The notes below the pieces were generated by a model, which saw nothing but the letters and a program-made list of their open reading frames with translations, searched no databases and was not told where the DNA came from. This document shows positions 1-6,569 of a stretch of 17,654 nucleotides of DNA, one piece after another. Where the stretch lies: the NCBI GenBank assembly GCA_903932885.1, contig CAIZHT010000181.1, positions 1 to 17,654 of the forward strand. Reading direction: 5' to 3'. This DNA is from an uncultured Actinomycetes bacterium. GTDB taxonomy: Bacteria > Actinomycetota > Actinomycetes > Nanopelagicales > Nanopelagicaceae. The position numbers were made by a program, and so were the translations under genes. Position 1 is the first letter of the stretch; each line of letters opens with the position of its first letter.

Positions 1-48
1 CCCCTATTGAGCGCGTAAGTTTATGAACACGTTAAGCGGTTGCTTGAC

Positions 49-62
49 ATTTACGCGTAAAT
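49..62. promoter_or_regulatory. 14-bp perfect palindrome upstream of hupB (candidate operator)
   Basis: ATTTACGCGTAAAT reads identically on both strands and ends three bases before the GGGG Shine-Dalgarno core of hupB. A protein bound here would cover the promoter-proximal or leader region, so an operator (possibly autoregulatory) is plausible. No specific regulator is recognised. A TTGACA at 44-49 abuts it but is too close to the gene to act as a normal -35 box for hupB. Confidence 0.4.
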
Positions 63-74
63 AAGGGGATTTCA

Positions 75-536
75 ATGAATAAGGCCCAATTCATTGCTGC
101 GTTAGCACCACACTTCAACGACAGCAAGAAGGAAGCAGCTCACGCTGTAGATATCGTTTTTGACACAATCGTTCGCAACCTTTCAAAGGGCGAAGATGTA
201 ATGATCAACGATTTCGGTAAGTTCAAGAAGGTTGATCGCAAGGCACGTATGGGACGTAACCCATTCACAGGCGAGACAATCAAGATTAAGGCTTCAAAGA
301 AGGCACGCTTCCTTCCTGCAAAGGGATTGAAAGATGTCATCTCAGGCGAGCGCAAGCTTGGACCTGCACCAAAGCCAGAACCAAAGGTAGTCAAGGTTGC
401 AAAGCCAGTAGCAAAGAAGGCTGCTAAGAAGGCTCCTGCAAAGAAGAAGGCAGCTGCTAAGAAGAAGCCAGCAGCGAAGAAAGCAGTAAAGAGAGTTGTA
501 AAGAAGAAGGTTGTAAAGAAGGCTAAGAAGAAGTAA
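75..536 (+). CDS. hupB: HU-family nucleoid protein with lysine-rich C-terminal tail
   Basis: Histone-like DNA-bending protein that compacts and organises the nucleoid. Residues 1-92 form the HU fold: an N-terminal helical dimerisation region, then the DNA-binding arm with GRNPFTGE at 60-67, where Pro63 is the intercalating proline of the family. Residues about 97-153 are a low-complexity tail of lysine, alanine and proline (PAKK/AAKK-type repeats), as in mycobacterial HupB/Hlp and Streptomyces HupS. It is shorter than the mycobacterial tail (153 versus about 210 residues in total, from memory). The tail should add non-specific DNA binding and compaction. The ATG is preceded by AAGGGG with six bases of spacing. 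The gene is monocistronic: a strong intrinsic terminator follows 16 bases after the stop. HU identity is secure; the tail role is inferred from relatives. Confidence 0.97.
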   Translation: MNKAQFIAALAPHFNDSKKEAAHAVDIVFDTIVRNLSKGEDVMINDFGKFKKVDRKARMGRNPFTGETIKIKASKKARFLPAKGLKDVISGERKLGPAPKPEPKVVKVAKPVAKKAAKKAPAKKKAAAKKKPAAKKAVKRVVKKKVVKKAKKK

Positions 537-551
537 TTCTTTTTTCTTTCG

Positions 552-592
552 AAAAAGGAGCAGGACCGTTAATTCGGTTCTGCTCCTTTTTT
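552..592 (+). terminator. Rho-independent terminator of hupB
   Basis: GGAGCAGGACCG pairs with CGGTTCTGCTCC (one G-U pair) around a six-base TTAATT loop, with an A-tract before the stem and a TTTTTT run after it. It lies 16 bases past the hupB stop. The A-tract on the other side makes it potentially bidirectional, but no minus-strand gene ends here. Confidence 0.93.
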
Positions 593-605
593 CATTCTGA
601 TTGCG

Positions 606-611
606 TAAGAT
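606..611 (+). promoter_or_regulatory. Leaderless-type -10 box of plsC
   Basis: TAAGAT matches the actinobacterial TAnnnT -10 consensus and lies seven bases before the ATG at 619. Transcription would then start at or next to the A of the start codon. No Shine-Dalgarno sequence is present, and the hupB terminator just upstream means plsC needs its own promoter. This also argues for the ATG at 619 over the in-frame TTG at 601. Confidence 0.5.
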
Positions 612-618
612 TGTACGT

Positions 619-1395
619 ATGGCGGGTTACCACATTTCATATGACCCGCCCAAGGGCAGACCACTTGGCGTAAATCCAACTTTTCGAATTGGTGCCTTCG
701 TTGTAATTCCAATATTGCGGGCAATCACAAAACGCGATTGGAAAGGTGCGCACAACATTCCCACAAGCGGCCCAGTCATTGTTTGCAGTAATCACCTTTC
801 CTATCTTGATGTTTTGTTGCTCACGCATTACTTATATAAAAATGGTCGTGCGCCTCGCTACTTAGGTAAATCTGGAATATTCAAAGTTCCAGTTCTTGGC
901 AAAATTCTTTTAGCAGCCGGACAAGTACCTGTTGAACGAGAAAGCAAGGCTGCAGGTGAAGCACTTGTACACGCTGTTGAATTACTCAAAGCGGGCCACT
1001 TGATTGGCGTGTATCCGGAGGGAACGCTTACTCGCGATGCTAATCATTGGCCGATGCTTGCAAAAACAGGACTTGCTCGACTCGCCATTGTTTCCAAAGC
1101 ACCAGTGATTCCAATAGCGCAATGGGGATCCCAAATAGTTATGCCAACATATGGAAAGAAGATAAAACTCTTTCCTCGCACGAAGATAATGATGCATGCC
1201 GGTCCGCCACTGGATTTCTCGAAATGGTATGGGAAAGAGGAAGATCCACAGGCGCTGACCGAAGCAACGGCATATGCAATGCGAGCGATTACAGACTTAC
1301 TTGAGCCAATGCGCGGTGAAAAACGCCCAGTTGAGATATTTGACCCTCATAATTCCACGCTTCCGCGTACCGGCAACTTCAAGAAGAAGAGATAA
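619..1395 (+). CDS. plsC: 1-acyl-sn-glycerol-3-phosphate acyltransferase (PlsC-type)
   Basis: Membrane-associated acyltransferase that transfers a second acyl chain to lysophosphatidic acid, giving phosphatidic acid for phospholipid synthesis. Counting from the ATG used here, the catalytic HX4D motif (NHLSYLD) has His59 and Asp64. The substrate-binding motif YPEGT lies at 132-136, and the APVIPIAQWG segment near 160-169 corresponds to motif IV. Length (258 residues) is usual for the family. A TTG start at 601 would add six residues; ATG 619 is preferred because a TAAGAT box sits seven bases before it. gpsA begins nine bases after the stop and makes the glycerol-3-phosphate that heads this pathway. 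Basic residues crowd the C-terminus (NFKKKR). Family assignment is firm; acyl specificity cannot be read from sequence. Confidence 0.92.
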   Translation: MAGYHISYDPPKGRPLGVNPTFRIGAFVVIPILRAITKRDWKGAHNIPTSGPVIVCSNHLSYLDVLLLTHYLYKNGRAPRYLGKSGIFKVPVLGKILLAAGQVPVERESKAAGEALVHAVELLKAGHLIGVYPEGTLTRDANHWPMLAKTGLARLAIVSKAPVIPIAQWGSQIVMPTYGKKIKLFPRTKIMMHAGPPLDFSKWYGKEEDPQALTEATAYAMRAITDLLEPMRGEKRPVEIFDPHNSTLPRTGNFKKKR

Positions 1396-1396
1396 T
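1391..1396 (+). promoter_or_regulatory. Possible -10 box of gpsA overlapping the plsC stop codon
   Basis: GATAAT lies eight bases before the gpsA ATG and contains the TAA stop of plsC (1393-1395). No Shine-Dalgarno sequence precedes gpsA. This may be an internal leaderless promoter inside a plsC-gpsA-ddl unit, but coupled translation from a shared transcript is equally possible. Confidence 0.3.
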
Positions 1397-1404
1397 TAGC
1401 ACCT

Positions 1405-2406
1405 ATGCAAAAAGTAACGGTTCTTGGAACTGGAGCATGGGGTTGCACCATGGCCCAAGTGCTCTGCGATGCCGGAAACGAAGTGCTTATCTGGGGACGC
1501 AATAGCGATGTTGTCAATGAAATAAATAGCTCGCACACAAATTCTAAATATCTTGATTCAAATGTGCTGCCATCACAGGTGCGTGCTACGACGGATATCA
1601 ATGAGGCTTTTGCATATTCAAATTATTTGATTTTGGCTATACCAGCCCAAACACTTCGCGAGAAATTGATTGAATGGAAACCGCTTTTCAAAAGTGAATC
1701 CACAATTGTGAGCACTCTCAAAGGTATTGAGATGAGCACTCTTTTGCGTATGACTGAAGTTATTGAAGAGGTAACAGGCTCTAAGCGAATCGCGCTGATT
1801 ACTGGCCCCAACCTTGCTAACGAACTTATCTTGCGCCAGCCTGCGGGAGCTGTTGTTGCGGCACATTCGCAAGCACTCGCTGAAGATGTTCGCACCCTTT
1901 TTAGAAATCCTTATTATCGCGTTTACACATCGGTAGATGTTCTGGGCTGCGAATTATCTGGAGCAATCAAAAGCGTTATTGCACTTGCTGTTGGAATTTC
2001 TATCGGCATGGAATATGGCGAAAATACTCAAGCAATGCTCATTACTCGCGGACTCAATGAAGTTGCACGACTTTGTGCAGCACATGGCGCCGACCCGCTG
2101 AGCGCTGCAGGACTAGCTGGAATGGGCGATCTTGTTGCTAGCTGCGGTTCAGCTCTCTCGCGTAATCGCACCTTCGGAGAAGTATTAGGACGCAGTGGTT
2201 CAATGGATTATGCGCGTGAACATGTCGCAAAAACAGTGGAGGGCGTAGCCTCATCCAATGCAATTCTTGAAATCGCGCACCGTGTTGGTGTTGAAGTGCC
2301 TGTAATCGAAGCAGTTGCAGACATTGTCTCTGGCAATCTGACGCCAGTTGCAGCACTTGAGCGCTTGATGTCCATTACTACCGCATCAGAGAATTTCATC
2401 AAATGA
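1405..2406 (+). CDS. gpsA: NAD(P)+-dependent glycerol-3-phosphate dehydrogenase
   Basis: Cytoplasmic enzyme that reduces dihydroxyacetone phosphate to sn-glycerol-3-phosphate, the backbone of phospholipids. The N-terminal Rossmann motif GTGAWG is at residues 8-13. The conserved ITGPN segment is at 132-136. The catalytic lysine is Lys189 in GAIKSVIALAVG, and ITRGLNE follows in the helical C-terminal domain. Length is 333 residues, normal for the family. The stop codon overlaps the ddl start in an ATGA arrangement, so the two genes are probably translationally coupled. The gpsA-ddl pair is a common actinobacterial neighbourhood. Confidence 0.96.
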   Translation: MQKVTVLGTGAWGCTMAQVLCDAGNEVLIWGRNSDVVNEINSSHTNSKYLDSNVLPSQVRATTDINEAFAYSNYLILAIPAQTLREKLIEWKPLFKSESTIVSTLKGIEMSTLLRMTEVIEEVTGSKRIALITGPNLANELILRQPAGAVVAAHSQALAEDVRTLFRNPYYRVYTSVDVLGCELSGAIKSVIALAVGISIGMEYGENTQAMLITRGLNEVARLCAAHGADPLSAAGLAGMGDLVASCGSALSRNRTFGEVLGRSGSMDYAREHVAKTVEGVASSNAILEIAHRVGVEVPVIEAVADIVSGNLTPVAALERLMSITTASENFIK

Positions 2407-3473
2407 GTAAAACACGAGTAGCCATAATTTGTGGGGGACGTAGTAGTGAACATGAAATTTCATGTATCTCTGCCGGTGGAATATTGGCAGGAATTGATCG
2501 CACACTGTATGAACCAGTTTTGATTGGAATCACTCAACAAGGTGATTGGGTGCTACTTCCCAATGATTATGCGCTATCAATAATCAATGGAGCCCTGCCT
2601 CACGTAGATCCGAGTGCGCCAGCTGTAGTTGCAGATATTGCAGGACTCAGTAGCCAAGGAAGAAATCTAGATATCGACATCATTTTTCCAGTTCTCCACG
2701 GCCCTTACGGTGAAGATGGAACTATCCAAGGTTTTTGTGAGATGGCAGATATTGCATACGTAGGAAGCGGTGTCCTTGCTTCATCTGTTGCAATGGATAA
2801 ATCTTTTGCCAAGCCGATATTTGCAGCCGCTGGAATCAAAGTTGCTGAGGGATTCGTAGTCACTCGAGAAGAGTGGGCTAAAGATAAGAGTGCATCTACA
2901 AAGAAAATTGCAACACTTGGCTACCCAGTATTTGTAAAACCAGCACGTGGTGGCTCCAGTCGTGGAACGCATAAGGTACATAACGCTGATGAGCTTGAGA
3001 AAGCAATTACTGATACTCATACATTTGATCGCAAAGCGATTATTGAAAATGCCGTAGCTGGCAAAGAAATCGAGTGCGCAGTCCTCGAATTTGATGGAGC
3101 ACCACACGCATCCGTTGTTGGTGAAATCAAGATTAGCGATTCTTTCGAATTCTATGATTTTGAGGCTAAGTATTTAGATGGTGCTACATCTATCGAATTA
3201 CCAGCTGCGATTCCAGCCCAGTCATCGAAACAAATACAAGAAAGTGCGATCAAGGCTTTTGTTGCCCTTGGGTGCGCAGGCCTTGCTCGCGTTGATTTCT
3301 TTTATACCGCTAATGGAGAAATCATCATCAACGAACTCAACACAATGCCTGGCTTTACGCCAACATCAGTATTTCCAAAAATGTGGGCAGCAACTGGAAA
3401 AAATTACACAGAAATAATTAGTGATTTACTGGCAAGCGCACTGACGCGAACTAACGGTGTTTTAGGAAACTAG
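2403..3473 (+). CDS. ddl: D-alanine--D-alanine ligase
   Basis: ATP-grasp ligase that joins two D-alanines for the peptidoglycan stem peptide. Visible family features are GGRSSEHEIS at 11-20 (first D-Ala site), HGPYGEDGTIQG at 99-110, GGSSRG at 183-188 in the ATP-grasp core, and NELNTMPGFT at 310-319 with metal-binding acidic and Asn residues. The omega-loop segment YDFEAKY (251-257) keeps tyrosines, fitting D-Ala-D-Ala rather than D-Ala-D-Lac specificity; that point is inferred by analogy. The ATG overlaps the gpsA TGA by four bases. The gene ends six bases before the convergent Lrp-like gene, and I see no clear terminator hairpin between them. Confidence 0.95.
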   Translation: MSKTRVAIICGGRSSEHEISCISAGGILAGIDRTLYEPVLIGITQQGDWVLLPNDYALSIINGALPHVDPSAPAVVADIAGLSSQGRNLDIDIIFPVLHGPYGEDGTIQGFCEMADIAYVGSGVLASSVAMDKSFAKPIFAAAGIKVAEGFVVTREEWAKDKSASTKKIATLGYPVFVKPARGGSSRGTHKVHNADELEKAITDTHTFDRKAIIENAVAGKEIECAVLEFDGAPHASVVGEIKISDSFEFYDFEAKYLDGATSIELPAAIPAQSSKQIQESAIKAFVALGCAGLARVDFFYTANGEIIINELNTMPGFTPTSVFPKMWAATGKNYTEIISDLLASALTRTNGVLGN

Positions 3474-3479
3474 CGGTAA

Positions 3480-3713
3480 TTAGTAAGTAACAGGGCAGGT
3501 AAGGGTGCGTGTAATTCCTGCAACTGCTTGTACTTTAGAGAGAATTACTCGGCCAAACTCTTCCATGCTTGGTGCTTCCGCGCGCATGATGACGTCGTAG
3601 GGACCAGTTACGCCTTCAGCCAAAGTCACACCTGCGATTGCTGAAACAGCTTTAGCAACACCTGATGCTTTGCCAACTTCAGTCTGAATCAAGATGTAGG
3701 CCTGTACTGACAT
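3480..3713 (-). CDS. Stand-alone Lrp/AsnC-type ligand-binding (RAM) domain protein
   Basis: A 77-residue protein that matches only the C-terminal effector-binding domain of Lrp/AsnC regulators: a beta-alpha-beta-beta-alpha-beta pattern starting MSVQAYILIQTEVGKA and containing VTGPYDVIMRAEA, the conserved G-x-Y/F-D turn that shapes the ligand pocket. There is no helix-turn-helix, so it cannot bind DNA by itself. Such short proteins assemble into ring-shaped dimers of dimers and may sense amino acids or modulate full-length Lrp partners; the ligand here is unknown. An AAGGAG at 3720-3725 sits six bases before the ATG, so the short form is a genuine start and not a truncated gene. It is divergent from thiL, a placement also seen in other actinobacteria. 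Confidence 0.85.
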   Translation of the reverse strand: MSVQAYILIQTEVGKASGVAKAVSAIAGVTLAEGVTGPYDVIMRAEAPSMEEFGRVILSKVQAVAGITRTLTCPVTY

Positions 3714-3777
3714 GGTCTGCTCCTTCTAATGTGTACGCCAGAGGTTACATCCATTCATGCATATTCTCTAGTCCGAT

Positions 3778-3783
3778 TAGGCT
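3778..3783 (+). promoter_or_regulatory. Leaderless-type -10 box of thiL
   Basis: TAGGCT lies six bases before the thiL ATG at 3790 and fits TAnnnT. There is no Shine-Dalgarno sequence, and the gene upstream runs the other way, so thiL must have its own promoter in this 76-base gap. A leaderless transcript starting at the ATG is the simplest reading. Confidence 0.55.
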
Positions 3784-3789
3784 ACGGCT

Positions 3790-4716
3790 ATGAACTTCGA
3801 CGAAGCGCAAGTGATCGCTGCCGTCGCTGCCATTTTCGAAACAACTCATAAAGGCGTACTAGTTGGTATTGGCGACGATGGCGCTGTTGTTGAGACAAGT
3901 CATAAGAGTGTTGTGACAACAGATATGGCCGTTGAAGGCACGCACTTCAATACGGGTTGGAGTGGTGCTTTTGAAATCGGTCGCAAAATTACAGCTGCAA
4001 ATTGCGCAGATATTTATGCAATGGGTGGCACGCCACAGTATTTAGTTGTAGCTCTTGCACTTACTGGTAACGAAAGTATGGAATGGATTGAAGAACTAGC
4101 TGGTGGAATTGCTCACGAAGCAAAGAGTGTTGGCGCTGTAGTCGTTGGTGGGGATTTAGCGCGCGGACATTCAAAGGTTATTTCAATGACTGCCGTAGGA
4201 AGCGTGAAGCATCCAATTCTTCGAAGTGGAGCAAAACCTGGTGATCGAATCTATTGTTCATCACTTCCTGGGTGGTCTGCTGCGGGCTATTTACTTCTCA
4301 ATAGCGCGAGTACATTAGAGAGTGATGCATCGCAATATGCACGAGATGAGTTCTGCGCACCCACACTTGATTACAGCGTTGCACAGGATTGGATTAGCGC
4401 CAAAGCAAATTCCATGTGTGATGTCAGCGATGCACTCGTAATTCAGTCCCAACAAATGAGTAATGACTCATCAGTAAAATTCGTTTTTGATAAAGATAAG
4501 TTCGCCAATCATCCCGAGTTCAATCAAATGGCTGAACTTGCCGATACCCTTGAAGCAGATCCCTGGCAATGGATTTTTAGTGGGGGAGAAGATCACGTAT
4601 TCCTGGCAACTGGAAAAGATCTAGGTGGTTTTGAAGTTGGCCACGTTGAAGCAGGCTCAGGCGCAGAAGGTCTAGAAATGAAAAAAGCGCCAGATACCTG
4701 GCGCCATTTCAATTGA
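3790..4716 (+). CDS. thiL: Thiamine-monophosphate kinase
   Basis: Phosphorylates thiamine monophosphate to thiamine diphosphate, the active cofactor. Motifs of the PurM/ThiL fold are visible: GIGDDGAV at 26-33, TTDMAVEGTHF at 43-53, the NCAD segment at 71-74, GGDLARG at 120-126, CDVSDAL at 210-216 (usually DVSDGL) and SGGEDH at 264-269. The aspartates bind Mg-ATP and substrate. The length of 308 residues is normal. It is a monocistronic gene, divergent from the Lrp-like gene and convergent with rpmB. Its last codons double as the rpmB terminator on the other strand. The start is supported by the TAGGCT box six bases upstream. Confidence 0.94.
   Translation: MNFDEAQVIAAVAAIFETTHKGVLVGIGDDGAVVETSHKSVVTTDMAVEGTHFNTGWSGAFEIGRKITAANCADIYAMGGTPQYLVVALALTGNESMEWIEELAGGIAHEAKSVGAVVVGGDLARGHSKVISMTAVGSVKHPILRSGAKPGDRIYCSSLPGWSAAGYLLLNSASTLESDASQYARDEFCAPTLDYSVAQDWISAKANSMCDVSDALVIQSQQMSNDSSVKFVFDKDKFANHPEFNQMAELADTLEADPWQWIFSGGEDHVFLATGKDLGGFEVGHVEAGSGAEGLEMKKAPDTWRHFN
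4681..4704 (-). terminator. Intrinsic terminator of rpmB embedded in the thiL 3' coding end
   Basis: Read on the minus strand, GCGCCAG pairs with CTGGCGC around a four-base loop and is followed by TTTTTT. It lies about 20 bases beyond the rpmB stop. On the plus strand the hairpin is inside thiL and has an A-tract before it but no T-tract after it, so it should terminate rpmB rather than thiL. Confidence 0.8.
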
Positions 4717-4722
4717 AAAAAA

Positions 4723-4908
4723 TTAGCGAGTAACTTTTCCTGCCTTGAGGCATGAAGTACAAACGTTTTGACGCTTTGTTCCGCCACCGACAAGAGTACG
4801 TACGCGCTGAATATTTGGATTCCAGCGACGACGAGTCTTTACCTGAGAGTGTGAAACGTTATTGCCAAAGCTGGGCCCTTTGCCACAGATATCGCATGTT
4901 GATGCCAC
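4723..4908 (-). CDS. rpmB: 50S ribosomal protein L28
   Basis: Large-subunit ribosomal protein, 61 residues. It starts at GTG with VASTCDICGKGPSFG, the usual actinobacterial L28 beginning, and contains RRWNPNIQRVR and LVGGGTKRQNVCTSC. Cys5/Cys8 and Cys50/Cys53 form a zinc-binding CxxC pair of pairs, so this is the zinc-containing (C+) form. AAGGAG seven bases before the GTG fixes the start; a longer in-frame reading from an ATG at 4953 would add 15 residues not found in L28. It is convergent with thiL, as in mycobacteria, and ends at a hairpin terminator inside thiL. The identification is firm. Confidence 0.97.
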   Translation of the reverse strand: MASTCDICGKGPSFGNNVSHSQVKTRRRWNPNIQRVRTLVGGGTKRQNVCTSCLKAGKVTR

Positions 4909-4915
4909 AGCAGTA

Positions 4916-4921
4916 CTCCTT
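4916..4921 (-). promoter_or_regulatory. Shine-Dalgarno AAGGAG that decides the rpmB start
   Basis: On the minus strand AAGGAG is followed by seven bases and then the GTG of rpmB. It lies inside the extended in-frame reading, which rules out the upstream ATG as the real start. Confidence 0.85.
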
Positions 4922-4940
4922 ATTGAGATCACATGACCGA

Positions 4941-4946
4941 AAAATA
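4941..4946 (-). promoter_or_regulatory. Candidate -10 box for rpmB
   Basis: TATTTT on the minus strand would give a leader of about 25 bases containing the AAGGAG site. No convincing -35 box is seen at the right distance, so this is a weak call. Confidence 0.3.
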
Positions 4947-5049
4947 CGGCCACCGTTGAACAGGGCGTAAGGGTAGCGCGTAAGCGGGGGCGAAGGCTAA
5001 TTGCGCACGAATGAGGGCGACCCCTCGCACGATTGAGCGTAAAAAAGTG

Positions 5050-5108
5050 GCTGTGAGGGGTGGCACAGCAGATTCTTCCGAATAGTTATTTGCGCAAGCG
5101 CAAAATAA
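5050..5108. promoter_or_regulatory. Inverted repeats in the cydA upstream region
   Basis: The 243-base gap between the rpmB start and cydA holds at least two clear inverted repeats here. GCTGTG (5050-5055) pairs with CACAGC (5064-5069). TTATTTGCGC (5086-5095) pairs with GCGCAAAATAA (5098-5108), with one extra A and a two-base centre. A third, shorter pair, AGTTG/CAACT, lies at 5115-5130, close to the cydA start. Operators for a redox- or oxygen-responsive regulator of the cyd genes are a reasonable reading. The sequences do not match an FNR/CRP site, and only loosely resemble the symmetry of Rex sites. No clear -35/-10 pair for cydA was found. Confidence 0.4.
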
Positions 5109-5151
5109 GAAATGAGTTGATAGAGCAACTTAGAAATGGACGATGAATCGA

Positions 5152-6555
5152 ATGAATTCATTAGATCTCGCACGATGGCAATTCGCCATAACAACCGTTT
5201 ATCACTTTTTATTTGTACCAATCACGATTGGCTTGGTCTTTCTTGTAGCAGGCCTACAAACCGCTTGGTATCGCACAGCAAAGTTGAAGTATTTACGAGC
5301 GACAAAGTTTTTTGGAAAACTCTTTCTGATCAACTTTGCAATCGGTGTTGTAACCGGGATTGTTCAAGAATTTCAATTCGGAATGAACTGGTCTTCTTAT
5401 AGCCGCTTCGTCGGAGATATCTTCGGTGCGCCTCTTGCTATAGAAGGACTACTTGCATTCTTTCTCGAGAGTACATTCCTAGGTCTGTGGATTTTTGGCT
5501 GGGATCGCCTACCAAAGAAATTGCACCTCGCTTCTATTTGGCTAGCAGCACTTGGAACGCTCTTCTCTGCCTACTTCATTCTTGCAGCCAATGCTTGGAT
5601 GCAACATCCAGTTGGTTATGTAATCAATCCTGAAAAGAATCGTGCAGAACTAACAGATATATTCGCTGTGCTAACACAGAAGACTGCACTGACATCCTTC
5701 TTTCACACGATTCCTTCAGCTGCGTTTGCAGGGGCTGCATTTATGGCGGGAATTTCAGCATGGTTAGTAATCAAGAAAAAAGATATTGAAATGTCGCGCT
5801 CAACGATGAAACTTGGTTTAGTCACCATGATTCTGAGCTTTATTGTCGTTGGCGTAACCGGTGACTGGTCTGCTCGAGTAATGACAACACAGCAACCAAT
5901 GAAAATGGCTGCAGCAGAAGCGCTCTATACAACTCAAGAATCTGCTCCATTCTCACTTTTGACTATCGGAACCCTTGATGGGTCTCGCTCTGTTTTCCAA
6001 ATTGATGTTCCATCAGTTCTCTCCTTTATGGCTACTGGTGATTTCAAAGGCACAGTAGAAGGTGTCAATAATTTGCAGGCAGAGTACGAAAAAACTTACG
6101 GTCCTGGAGATTACAAACCAAATATTCCATTGGCGTATTGGTCATTTAGATTGATGATTGGCTTTGGCGCAATTGCAGTCCTTATCGCGCTGCTCACTTT
6201 ATGGCGTATGCGCAAGGGTGGAATGCCAAGTGGAAAGTGGTTTTTACCAGCAATGATTTCATTACCATTTACACCACTTCTTGCAATTTCAATGGGTTGG
6301 ATCTTTACAGAAACTGCACGTCAACCATGGGCCGTTTTTGGTTTGATAAAAACTGCCGATGGAGTGAGCGCAGTTGTTTCTGCAGGAAGCGTTCTTTTCA
6401 CAATGATTGTCTTCACACTTCTATATGGAGTACTCGCATTCATTGAAATCGGACTCACTCTCAAGGTGATTCAGAACGGTCCTGCCGAAGAATTTGATTA
6501 TGAAGATCCACAAATTGGTGGTTCCGATAAGCAAACACTCGTGATGTCGTACTAG
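5152..6555 (+). CDS. cydA: Cytochrome bd quinol oxidase subunit I
   Basis: Membrane subunit that oxidises quinol and, with CydB, reduces O2 to water; it carries hemes b558, b595 and d. Counting from the ATG used here, key residues line up with E. coli CydA with an offset of one: His18 (b595 ligand), Glu98 and Glu106 (proton path), His185 (b558 ligand), Lys251 and Glu256 (quinol loop). The other b558 ligand is Met335 in YWSFRLM, and the conserved RQPW is at 390-393. Met335 sits about 58 residues earlier than E. coli Met393, so this is the short Q-loop type. About nine membrane helices are visible. The start MNSLDLARWQF matches family N-termini; an in-frame ATG at 5143 would add three residues. 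It heads the cydABDC operon. Confidence 0.95.
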   Translation: MNSLDLARWQFAITTVYHFLFVPITIGLVFLVAGLQTAWYRTAKLKYLRATKFFGKLFLINFAIGVVTGIVQEFQFGMNWSSYSRFVGDIFGAPLAIEGLLAFFLESTFLGLWIFGWDRLPKKLHLASIWLAALGTLFSAYFILAANAWMQHPVGYVINPEKNRAELTDIFAVLTQKTALTSFFHTIPSAAFAGAAFMAGISAWLVIKKKDIEMSRSTMKLGLVTMILSFIVVGVTGDWSARVMTTQQPMKMAAAEALYTTQESAPFSLLTIGTLDGSRSVFQIDVPSVLSFMATGDFKGTVEGVNNLQAEYEKTYGPGDYKPNIPLAYWSFRLMIGFGAIAVLIALLTLWRMRKGGMPSGKWFLPAMISLPFTPLLAISMGWIFTETARQPWAVFGLIKTADGVSAVVSAGSVLFTMIVFTLLYGVLAFIEIGLTLKVIQNGPAEEFDYEDPQIGGSDKQTLVMSY

Positions 6556-6569
6556 GAAAGGAGAAAATA

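Noticed and set aside
44..49. TTGACA as the -35 box of hupB
   Set aside because: A -10 box 17 bases downstream would fall on the ribosome site at 67-72, leaving no room for a leader with the clear AAGGGG site. The hexamer match is probably chance.
400..533. Tandem repeat array at the 3' end of hupB
   Set aside because: The repeated AAG/GCA pattern encodes the lysine/alanine tail expected of actinobacterial HU; it is coding low complexity, not a separate repeat element.
2781..3107. 108-residue minus-strand open frame opposite ddl
   Set aside because: It overlaps the conserved ATP-grasp core of ddl and shows no recognisable domain.
4687..4704. Hairpin as the terminator of thiL
   Set aside because: On the plus strand it lies before the stop codon and lacks a T-tract; the T-tract exists only on the minus strand.
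4909..4953. Extended L28 reading from ATG 4953
   Set aside because: The added 15 residues are not part of L28, and the AAGGAG with seven-base spacing points to the GTG at 4908.
5117..5128. FNR/CRP-like site (TTGAT....CAA) before cydA
   Set aside because: The second half is CAACT rather than ATCAA, so the consensus is not met.
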